Source: Euryodendron excelsum (lineage: Eukaryota; Streptophyta; Magnoliopsida; Ericales; Pentaphylacaceae). Taken from it: a DNA stretch of 64,000 bases. This document shows positions 25,001 to 37,000 of this stretch, piece after piece (position 1 is the stretch's first letter; the number at the start of each line of letters is the position of its first letter). The DNA is taken from the NCBI GenBank assembly GCA_033060915.1, contig CM065384.1, positions 36,487,001-36,551,000 on the forward strand, written 5' to 3'. The notes beneath the pieces were generated by a model, which saw only the letters and a list, made by a program, of their open reading frames with translations, was not told the DNA's origin and made no database searches. The position numbers were made by a program, and so were the translations under genes.

Positions 25001-28000
25001 TTTAGGTCATCTCGTACACTGCGATTCATGTGCTTAGACCACGATGAACACCAAGCCACGAATTCCTGTCTTGATGCACCACCAAGACTAAATTCCTGTC
25101 TTGATACATCAAGATCCGAAGCTCATCAAAATTATGTGAACTCAGTATGACTCAAACCCTTTAACCTCATTTACATGAAAGATCAAGAGAACTGATAATA
25201 CAATGTTTTTTATCACAGAATTTGCCAATACACTAAAGGTCCTAACAAAGACTCTTTGCTCATGCACTAGACTCTTTGCTCATGCACTAAACCTGATTCA
25301 ATTGACAGTATATTTATATGTTTTCCCAACCTTCAGTACCAAATCAATAAACTTACCACGTCATGCATGTTCAAGAAATTAATATTAACATTTTATAGAA
25401 GCCCCAAGTATGGATATCTTCAGGGCAGCCCTACTGCCAGCGCATATCTAGCTATTGCCAGAGCAAGGTACTGCTGTTTAATTGATGTAGAACAAGTTGC
25501 AGAAAAATTCATGGAACAGCTTGGCAGGATGCGGGTACGCTAAGCTGCGTACCATAGTTCTATGGTCTCCTATAGAACAGCTTGGTAGTTAAATAGTTTC
25601 CTAAGTCTATAGTTCCTAGTTAGCTAGTTTCCTTGTGTGTTTTAGTTTCCTATCTAGTCTTACTTGTTCACCACTCCACTTTTACTTGTTCATCAATCCT
25701 CTTTCACCACACTAGTATTACTTGTTCACCACTCCTCTTCAGCCTATATATAGAGGCTCTCTTTCACTGTAATGGACAACTTTTGATCAATTAATATTTC
25801 AAATCTGGAGTGTTTACTCTTGTTCTTGGTGCGCCAAGTTATATTGGGTTATTGACATCTGTCATATCTCTTATTCACGGTTCCATTCTGCGTCATTAAT
25901 GCATGGTCAAAAAATCAATATTTCATATGTGAACATGTTTGGTCGTTCAGCGTATACAAGCATAAACACGCCGCCTCCAACAAGGATGGTTCATTTTCAA
26001 AATACGATAAAAGAGGCAAAGCATAAAAACCTGCTGACAATTAATGCAATAGAATTCATCATAAAACTAAATCTGTAATATTAAACTTAGGTAAATAGAG
26101 GAGCAAACCATATGTTTCTTTATGAGTTTGTCTCTTTCATTTTCAGATATTTCGGCAATACTCAAAATTGAACTCTGAAGTACTACTGCTCCATCTTCAT
26201 ATCTGGGCTTCTTACTGCAATGCAATGCCATGCAAATAGAAAAGATTGGCACAAAGTTATTTTTAACCAGAAGTGCCACATGTTGACCGGCCACCTGAAA
26301 GCAAATAGGTGGTTATTTATAAGTTAACAATCAAGCAAGGCAACAATGCTTATAAAATAACAAATAACAGTTACTAGGTAAGCTAAGTAATAGGGACCTC
26401 AATACGAAATCCTATCCTCATGTTAAATAGGGGAAATGAATATACAACGAACTAGTCGACCAATTATCAGTGAAATATTTTGTTACTTCAGGTTCAGCTG
26501 GTTGCTGGACCATACAGGTAAGTCAAAGAAACTAATAATATCAAAGCTTTCTCTATCTACTCCAAATAGTAACACAAACAAAAACAGAAACCTCTACATA
26601 ACTGAGTCAAGTACAACTAGTAGAAGTTCAATGCAATTTTTACCACCCCTTATTAGAGAAGAAACATAGAGAAGGTAGCAGTGCCCACCTTAGCAACCCA
26701 GTTTAGGTTGGAAGTCTCCCCATGCAAAACTAAAGCTGGAAGAAGCCAATGGCAGCAATACTGCATGAAATTACTAGGCTCCATATTTGAAACAAAGAGA
26801 TCCCTTATCTGCAAAGAACAACAAGAAGATTTTTTTGGATAAGTTCAAAGAACAACAAGAAGATTACCTATCATAGTTGGCTGTCTAGACCTTCCTGTCA
26901 TAATCATAATATCCCTAGAGGATAAGGTATAACTACATTACCTCAACAAGTGACACTAAGCTTACGCCACAAGCAACCCAACAAAAGAGAATTGATCCCA
27001 TAAGTTCCTCCAAGTACTGCAAAAATAAAGAAAGTCAACCTAGAAGGATTTTGAGAAACTCAAAGCCAATGAAAGTTCAAGTAATTTGACAAGGACCACA
27101 GTCAGCTGAATGCAATTCAGGATGATATGCTGACAGCCCTTCCAAACACAGCAGAGCCATTTTATTCACAAAGATCAAAGCATTGAAAGGAGAGAAACAA
27201 ATGCAGCTGTCACCTTTGACCTAGTTGTATACTGGAGCTCTCTTGATAAATTATCAAGTGATGCAATGACCAATTCCCTGGAGAAGAAAAAGAGCTATCT
27301 TTTACCAATAACATATGTCTACTCGGAACAACGGCAGAACCAGGTGATATATAGTACCTCTGAGAAGGATCTATTGCAGAAATCACACACATCATAAAAA
27401 CAGCCTGCATGTGCCATCAGAAATCAGCATGAGAAAATAAGCATACAACATTTTCACGTATCAATTAAAACTCGAGAAAAAATAAACAAGTGAAATAAGT
27501 TATATAATATCGTAAAGACAAGCCCCAATGGGCCACTTTCACTGATTAACAACAGTCAAGTCTGAACAGCAAAAGAAGTACAACGGAAGGGCTAGACAAA
27601 TTTAACCAGCCAAATTTTACAATTTTTCAAACAAAGAGATCAAAAAGGAGTACAACACCATGGGAAAAAATTTTAAAAACAACAGTGTGTGGGTACATAT
27701 ATCTGAGATAGGCAATGTGGTTCAAATCCCACAGTTGCTGACAGATGACATAATTTGGGTCCTATCAACATGTGGACCAAATTAAGGATACGAAAGGAAT
27801 AGAACCCATTATTGAAAGAAAAAAATGCACAAGAACACGTGCTAAAGCAAGATCAGGGCAGAAGCAAGGAAAGTACTTGCACTTATGAGTAAAAGGGCAG
27901 CCCAATGCATGAGACTCCCGCTACTGTGTTATCTGGGAAGGGTTAGATCTATGCAGCCTTACCCCCATGTGCGGACAGGTTTTTATTTTTTATTTTTTTG

Positions 28001-31000
28001 AGAAGTAAGAGTGATTTATTGAACCAAGAACACCAAAAGGGTTGTCGCCTTCGAACACAAAGTATACAAAACGAATCCCTTAACGCCCTCTCTAAATGAA
28101 GATCACATATAACATACAACAAAGCAAAAAAAGACTCAAAATTTCCCGGAAAGCCAAAAAGCAAATGTATGCCATAAAAGGCCTTAAGCCAATAAGCAGG
28201 CAAAACAACCCCTGCATGCGGAGAGGAGGTTTTCATGTTTCGAACCCATGACAACTAGGACACAATGGAGTAATCTTATTACTATGCCAAAGCCCACCCT
28301 CACTTGCAATTACAAAGTCCAAGACCTTAATATACATCTACGAAGCATGGACACAGACCCGAAAACACTGACATGGCAATTTTTAAAAAAATTCTTGACA
28401 TAACACGATGGGAACACAGAAAAATTGTATATTAAATATTTTGTACGTGTCATATACCTGAATATTTTACTAAAATATAATGGAAAGATTGCAAGATAAT
28501 AAAAACAATGAATTTCATAGCTTAAACGTCAAATTCAGTATATATCCACATTGTTTTATTTTACAAGTGGATCTCAAGCTATTTTTTCCAAACTTGCAGC
28601 ATGTCTCATATGTTTACGCGATGCATGTGTCCTTTAGGTGACTGAAGCATGTCTAGTTCTAGCAAAAAATTCAAAAATAATGAAACATGTTTGGAAAGGT
28701 GTCCGAAACATATCGCAGCAGTGTCCGAGTGTCATGTCCGATATGATACGGCACCTTCTTCGACATGCCCGTGCTTCTTAGATATATATTGTTAGACCCA
28801 TTCCCTACCAGCTCAAGCTATTGGAGCAATTAGTTGTCTGAAATGTTAGAGAATCTTCAATTCTAAATGGTTTGGTTCAAATTTCTCTTTGCATATTTCT
28901 TTGCCCATTACATTCATCCACGCATTTTGTTTTGTGTACATGTTTCTACCTGTTTATTATGTCTACTTTTCTATATCTCCACACAAAACATTGCACCTAT
29001 AGGAGGGTGTGAAAACTTAATGTACATGTTTGACCATTCCTCACGGTTAAAGCTGTTTAACTGGAAGTTCAAAGGCTGGTTCCCATTGTAAAGATTATAA
29101 TTATTTTCTTACAAAAATTTGATTGAAAATATTTAACCACAGAGTTTCATATTACTTGCACTAATTAAAATGCAAAATATGTGATTAATTGCTATGGAAA
29201 GTTTTGAAGATAGGAATGCGTAAGCAAAGAAGTTAAAGATAAAGCATGAAATGGTAAAACTAAAACGTGTGAAAACAATTATACTAAAAATAAAATATAG
29301 GGAGTGGCAGAAAATAAAGCATGAGAATTACACCTAAGCACTTTATCCGACTTCTTCAAAATTCCCAAACGGAATATTAATAAGTCGTGTACATTGGATT
29401 AAAATGGTTCCACTTGTTTGGAAGCTAGATAATCTTTTCCACAGGCGTTGAACTAGAGTGAGGTTGGTAACCATTAATTTCAACAAACATGACGAAAGTA
29501 GTAGCGCAATTTATTAATGTTTGGGTTGGCTCCCAGCATTTCATAGGAACCTCACAAACTTCAAGAATAATTTTCCCTTTTTGTTTATCAAAGAGGTCAA
29601 ATTGACTCCAAAAGAGTAAGTTTTGCACATAAGCCAGCCATGGTTTCCTCACACCTAGAAACCAATAGTCCACTGCTCATCAAAGAGAAAAACAATGCAA
29701 AATAATCCAAGAATCCAATAAAGTTACAGGCTTTGTGTCATGTAGTTCAATTTCCATATTGTTCCACTTTCTTTCCTCTTCCGCCCCCGGTGGTCTTGTT
29801 TGTTACTTTTCACAAAGATGATCAATTTCTTGCTTTAAGTAAATCTAAAGAAAGCAAAATTCACAGAGAGAGAGAGAGGTCATAAAATACCTCCAGCTCT
29901 ATTTTCTCGCTGAACAATGCAAGGTGCATAAGAGTGATAATAATGGTTTCCAATGTTGGACGAGGTTGCGGGCCAGCGGCTAAGACCTCTTTTGCAGTTA
30001 CAACTTTTTCTTTCGAGGAAACCACCAACTTTGCACCAAAATTTGAGCTGGAATAATGGTTATAGAAAAACTATTTAAGCAACGCATTTCAGGAATCAAA
30101 ACACAGAAAGATATTTGCAAAATATATATCTATCACAAGCACACAATAGAGGGAGGGAACAATTCTCAAGCCAGAAGGTTTCAGCATCAGGAAGAATGCA
30201 TTCACTATTTGCATGTTTTCCTTGTTTCAACCTCCTTGCATAAACAGAAGATTCTAAAAGCAGACAAGGCCAAAAATTGCAGTTCATTATCGAAAGTTAA
30301 AAATTAGATTCTAACGTTAACAAATTATAAGTCAATTACAGTTTTCTAAGCATTGTATTGTTGAGCATTATTTAGTCGAGGTAATTTAGGAGTGTAAGCC
30401 TACAGCATTTACGAAAGAGTTAAAAATCTGTAGAGGAAAACAACAAAAGAGAACAGATAATAGGTCGGAGTATTAGTTCAGCCCACCTTTATCTTTTTTG
30501 GAAGGATGCCAAAGATATAACAATAGCAAGCACATGTTCATTGGGATTTCATCCTAACACTCCAGCACTTCTCCACTTTATACATCTCAAATTTAACTAG
30601 AAACAAACAAGAACAAAGAACGGTAGCACGGTAGTTTAAATAGCTTTAAACCTACGAAGACAAATTCCTCAAGTACAATGATATTTGGAGTAAGCAACTA
30701 GATGAATAACCCTAATTGAGCATGGTGCCTTTTTTCCTCTCCGGCAACAAAGATTTAGAAGTCTACCATCAACTATTAGCTTGAGTGGCGCCTTCTACCA
30801 CCCCGAAAGGGAAAGATGCAGGGTTCAAGTCTCGGTATGAACCTGGGTGAGCCTGTCTTATATATCACCAAAAACAGAAGGACAAGAGAGAGGGAGGGAG
30901 GGAGGCTATGGATGGCTAAAGTATCTTGAGGTTAAAGATATAGATTGATCAGTAGTTAAGAAAATTAAAACCAACAAAAACCTTGAAGAGCGGAAGCCTG

Positions 31001-34000
31001 GAAAAGAGCTATATCCTGATATTTGTGTTCTATGGAACATAGTACCATGATGATTTTTTTTCACAGAAGTAAGAATAACTATTGAACCAAACACCATGAA
31101 AAGGAGATACCTAAGCACACAAGATGTATACCCAAAAACCTAATACCCCCATTATAAATGAAGATCTCCTATAAAATCTAACAAAGCATCAGAAGATCTC
31201 CTATAGTAGCATTATGATGAGCCATCTACTTATTTATTGCCACATTTTCAGGATCCCAAATTGACAAGTTAGCATGGCACTTTAGTTAGCTTTTTGTGAA
31301 GTGGAAAGGTGTGCAAGATCTTTCAATGGAAGCCATGACAAGAGCAAACTTTCTAGGCCAAGTTATGTAATTGACCGCAGTTTATTTTTCTAGTGCTCAT
31401 TATTCCACATCCAATCCATCTAGACACCCTCCCCACAAAGAAAGATTGAAGTTTCATTTAGAACTGTGCTCACTCGGGAATTCAAGACAGTTGCAAATTG
31501 TTGGCATCATCAGAGATCACGACGGTAATATTATTTTCCTCTTCTCAGGACCGGCAGTAATGTATTCTCTTAAAAAAGCTGAAACTTGTTATCACTAATA
31601 GCCCATTATAAAGAGCAAACAAATGCTTCGACAGTTTGTAAGTCAAAGGAAACAATTCTGTACTCAGGATGGCTGGAGCAGAATTCTGGGCCATATCAAC
31701 ATTTAAACTTGGAAAATTGGACTTAGCAAGCAGCTTTGACATGGAGTTTAAACGCAGACTCATGTGCATTATATCATCCAACTCAGAAGAGCAAAGTTTT
31801 GGGGAACATGAAGGATAATTGAACTCAATTATTTAGACAAAATTTAGTATACCAATGAGATTTCTACCGACTTTTAGGAAGAGTGATGGTTCTTCCACCT
31901 TTCCTTTGTTCTGAGGTAGTTTCAATTCTTGCTCTCAACCCAAGAATTCCTCATCTTCAAGTGCAAGCCAAACCCAACATGAAAGCCCAATAAGCAACTA
32001 GGATCACCAATGATAATATATGACACGGCTCAACAATAACAGCCTTAAGAAACAAGGATACAGACATGGGACATGGATACAACATGATATGGGCATACTG
32101 AATAATAACTTCCTCATCTTTACCTTACAAAAATTTTAATACATCAAAATAATAAGAAATATTCTCACATATTATATTTCACAAAAAAAAATGTAAACAA
32201 ATTGTCCTAATGACTTATTCAAAAAACTCTATTCACAAACAACTTGGAAACTTTAGGCTTTAGATTTCCTAAAATTAAAAAGCGTAAAGCTAGGAGGAGG
32301 AGGAGGGATTAACAAGTATAAATTCACATTATTTCGATTTATCATTGGCTCCCAAGATTTTTTCTTCTAATTTGTGATGTGTTTTATATGGTTCTAAGCA
32401 ATGGACATGTATGTTCCCAAAGTCTCCGAAGCCTGTCCAGTTCTAAAATATTAGAAATAATAATAGAACAGTTGGACGCATGTCAACACATGTCGAGATG
32501 TGTTCAATAAGTATCATTGTTTGACATCTATTTGTAGAAATGTCGTACTTCTCAGATAACAACACAAAATAACAAAAGACGAGAAAGTTCACTAAGCTTA
32601 TTCGGCAATTCACACAATCAACAATCATGGTTCCAAAGAAAGCAAAATGGTACGAGAATCCAAAGCAATGACAAAATTTTGCAGAACAGGATCCAGGGAC
32701 AACAGAAAACTTTATCACATGGAATCAAATACAAGTGGAGTGTTTTGGTGCCTACTTAAGAGTTAAATTTGTCTTATTCCCAAGTCCAAGGACACTAGAA
32801 CTAATATATACATTTCTGGATATTCTCGCTTTAGTTTCTAATGCAAAATGGTGTTTTCATGCAACACAGAGAATTAAGCTTTGGCGATTAATTCATTTGA
32901 AGCAACTATGTCAGAGAAGTAATTACAAAACATGCCTGCTATGTGCATGTACAATTACTCATGTCAGACGCATACCCCTATCACTTACCTCAGTGTCACA
33001 TGCCCGACACCGATACTTCACACATTTGCTTGAGTCCATTTAACATAGACAGACCATGAGTTGAAAGAAAATTAGAACATGGACATACGCCAATGATCTT
33101 AAAACAAATGGCATAGCAAGCAGGGTGTATGGGTTGCAGTGGATTGGTGGAGGGAAGAAAACAAATGACGATGGATGAATCCCATTTCTATCATGTCCAA
33201 TTGACCTCGCAGAATATTGCTCTTAATATTTTTTGAAGAATCATTTCATGTGTAAGGATCAACGAGTTCTTTTCAATTGCCAATCCTATTGACTCAAACT
33301 GGAAACATCCCCAAAAGGTAAAATTACAAAGATGGTCCCTATAGTACGACGTGAATTCTCCTTGGTCCCTTTAGTTTCAATTTGAACAAAGAAAAAGCCT
33401 GTAGTTTTAATTGAGTTGCAATGCCATCCCTTTGTCAGAAACCTGTAATAAGTGTCTAGCATGTGAAGGGACATGGGAGGAAATTTGCACCCATACCCAA
33501 TACCCCGCCCAACATAAATGAGTTATACAAATAGGTAAACTTATACAAAATCGATCTATGTCTATACATACATGTGCATAATACAACTAACAAGATAAAC
33601 CACTGTTAACTTCACGCCTTGATTTTGATGATAACTAAATCTTGTGTTAGTTTACTAATGAATTTAAATAGTGTGCAGATCAATGAGTAAATATATTATA
33701 CACCTAAAGTTTAATGAATGTCAAAATGAATGCACGGCAACTCAGGGATCGAGCAATGCACCAAAACAGACCAATGGCACCTATTCAAATATCAAACCAA
33801 TGATGTGAATTCGAAGAGATTAAAGGTGCTCAAAAAGAGAATTCATTAAGCCTATAAAGACTCAATGAAGTTGATATGAATTCGAAGAGATTGAAGGTGT
33901 TCAAAAGGAGAATTCATCACGTTTGCAAAGACTTTATGAAGAATCCAAGAACAGTTTTTGAAGAAATCAAATTGAATCCAACCCAAATTGAATTGAAGAC

Positions 34001-37000
34001 TTTCTTGAATAACCACATTGGATTGAATGTTTTGAAAATCACTATACCTCAAAGAGAAGATTCCTTAAAGATAAAGTATTTTTAAAGCTAAGCTTGATCA
34101 AGGAAAACATGAAAAAAAATTTCTGGGTGATGTGTCGACACATGAATTTGATGTGTCGACACATGAGGACAGAGGCCAACACTTGAAGAATGAATGATCA
34201 AGTGTCGACACATGGGTTTGATGTATCGACACATAAAGACAGAGAACAAATACTGGATAATGCAGACTTGATGTGTTGGCACATTAAGTCAGGTGTCGAC
34301 ACATAAGGACTAACGGCTATATTTTTAAACGTTATCAAGGTCTGAACTCGCATTAAATAAGCCCTTAACTACCTCCAACAGGTGAAATCAATTCAAGATT
34401 TTATATACAAACCTTCAAATGCATTTATGGACAAGAGATACAAGATTATTCCATCATTTGATCATTAAGAACTGACAATTCCTTACATTCACTAAAAATT
34501 CTCTTTGTCTTCAAGAGTTAGCATTTAGTGAGTTATTCAATTCCTATCTACTCTTCAAGAGAGTATGTATTTCATTTGTATATCTCATTTTACACTTGTG
34601 AGTTAGAATTTGAGTGTTCTCTAGTAAAAAAAAAAAAAACACTTGTAAGTTTGAAAGAGCTTAGACAAAACTCTTGTAGCATTGAAACTTGGGTGTAAGC
34701 TTTAAGGAGAGTGAACTAGGCACTTCAACTAACCTCTACGTTTTAATTGGATATTGCATAGTGGAAGAAGACTTCAAGAGAATTTTGGGGTGAGGACGTA
34801 GACCACAAGTTGTGGTTGAACCTCGGTAATTCTTGGTATCTCTTTTTGTACTTTGCTTTCATTTCTTGCTTGATTGTATTGCATTGCATACACTTGAGTT
34901 ACTGTTACATTCATTAAATTAGTTTTAATTTATCTTGATTGCAATTAGTTTTAAAAACCCAATTCACCCCCCTCCCCCCCTCTCGGGTTGCCTTTTGGGC
35001 CAACAACCACTACTGCTCTTCCGTCGCCAGCCAACACCAAATGACTAAAACAACAAAACACATCCCTCCACCAACCAAACCACTATTTCACCATCAATGA
35101 TCACCAAAACACCACTGTCCACCTGCACCAAACCAACCACCGCCACCTTACTCCCTCACAAACTTCCACAACCACCATTGTCATCAACTTAACAACATTG
35201 CCTCACTCCTCCAAGCACCACCTCCAACCTCCCATCACCCCAAGCCTCCGTAATCAGCCACTGTCAGATGAAATGTCTATATACATATATAGACATAGGG
35301 CGAGGGAGGGAGGGAGGGAGGGCATTTTCTTTGATTGATTTTAACCCAAACCTCCTTTCTCTGGACCAATTTTTTAGAAATTATCAATGCATATCAGTTC
35401 TAAAATCCAAGTCATAGACCCAAAAGGCCCCTTAACAGATCTTATTTAATCAATTTCATCATACACTTATATATATATATATAACATATATACATATATA
35501 TTCCCTGTATCTCTCTCTCCAAAAACCTAACCCGACAACCCCCATTGCTATACAACTCCAAATAAGTTCTTCAGAGACGAATTTTTAGAGAAAGGAAGAG
35601 TAGAGATGGAAAAGCACTTTAGAGAGACAGATATTGCGTGATGCCGTTGGTAATGCTGATTAGAAAGTTAATGAACATAAGACTCATATAAAAACAAATA
35701 CTATATGATACAATGATTTATTCTACTGACATAAGTTATCACATTGTGAATTTTACAAACTAAACACAAACAGTTAGCCAAAAGCAGGATAAATCCAACT
35801 TAAAATAAATACACTTACAAAGAAAATAATGTAAAAAAGAGCTACTAATATTCCAATCAAATATGGAGACAAAAAAAAGCACCAAGACAGACCGAGAACA
35901 AAAGCAAAAGAAATTACCAAAAAAAATTGAAAATAGCAACAAAACTGGCACCCCATAGGCAAAAAGTTTCCCAACAGAATTAATAATACAAACTGGGAAA
36001 ATACAGATTATCAATACCCACCATATATCCTGGAAGAGTTCATTATGGCCATCCCAAGTTTGGAAAAGAATGCCAATCCGTCTTGCCAAGGAGAACCTAA
36101 CTCGGTAATCAGGATCATGGAGCATCATGAGCAGCTTTTCAATCATGGTCTATTTATGGGTACACCACAGGAGCCAGGTTACATTGATAGAAAAACATAT
36201 GAGATCAGGAATCAGGGTGTAACCGAAAAAAAGCCAAACAAACATGAAGGGAAACAAAATCTTCCCTCCCTTCTAACTCTGGAAATTATAATCAAATCAT
36301 AAAATAACAAAAGGAGGTTCTGACTATGAATTAAAAATGCAAGAGAAACTAGAAAAAGGACCCAAAAACTCCCCATTAGAGCATGCGTGTTATGTGTTTT
36401 AAGGCAAGAATCTTTGTTACAACAGTCACCTGTCCAATGTGAGGTCTGAGTAATATGAAATTGCATATGCAATTAATCAGCTTTGAGCGACCCAACCAAT
36501 CGAAGAGATCATTCTCTGCAATTCTATTTAACAGCCCTCCCAGAAATGTCAAGCTCTGCCAATAAATATTAACCAAATTGAAGCACAAGATGACCACACT
36601 TAAAATATTCCAAAGAAAACAAGAATGTCAGAAACAAAGTACCAGTTGGCCATTCTTCAATATTTCATCATGAAGACTGAACAAATCAAAGTTGTTATGA
36701 AACTATACTATCACAACAGAAGGTTTTGAAGCAGAAACTCCACAATGCAGTAAGCAAATAATACATACGCACTTATATATATTCATATGTCTAGTTTTAG
36801 GCCATGCAATGCATGAGATTTTTTTGTTTATAGGTCTATTAACTTTCTTGTAGTTCTTTTATATAGAGAAATGAGATATAATGTTTTCATTAAATTCTTT
36901 ATTTTTATAATTGAAAATTTTTAGGGGATTATGGAGTTACTTTTCATTAGTAGTAAATATATCAAGAGTTGGTTAGCCCATTTGTAGTGGCGCTCCCACC

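Larger units (their letters stand above)
19017..26108 (-). other. 7.1-kb ATM intron between window exons 28 and 29
   Basis: It contains a copia solo LTR (25483-25895), a LINE 3' part on the opposite strand (23480-24078), a GT/GA microsatellite (22001-22077), MITE copy 1 (19792-20154) and a GC/GA repeat (19255-19296). A roughly 60-bp diverged duplication lies at about 20931-21050. The part at 24.1-25.4 kb holds only short local duplications (for example GACTCTTTGCTCATGCACTA twice at 25249-25289). Confidence 0.65.
27405..29890 (-). other. ATM intron between window exons 23 and 24
   Basis: This 2486-bp intron holds an L1 3' end (27978-28260) and a dispersed repeat (28333-28790). A minus-strand frame of 82 codons at 29425-29673 has no motif I recognise. 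Confidence 0.6.
30048..36021 (-). other. 6.0-kb ATM intron between window exons 22 and 23
   Basis: It contains a solo LTR (33604-35005), one copy of a dispersed repeat (32040-32555), an L1 3' end (31055-31200) and a SINE-like fragment (30784-30850). A (GGGA)n run lies near 35300-35320. No gene is seen. Confidence 0.65.

Noticed and set aside
29425..29673. Minus-strand frame starting [12 protein letters not shown]
   Set aside because: It is in no phase with the flanking ATM exons, which already join perfectly, and has no recognised family.
34133..34305. CRISPR-like or satellite array of GTGTCGACAC boxes
   Set aside because: The units are irregular and there are only six. It is plant DNA and lies within a bounded LTR.
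35760..36146. 128-codon continuous minus-strand frame across exon 22
   Set aside because: Only the first part (36022-36149) is ATM exon; the rest is intron read-through rich in Phe and Cys. Splicing at GTGGGT restores the conserved continuation in exon 23.
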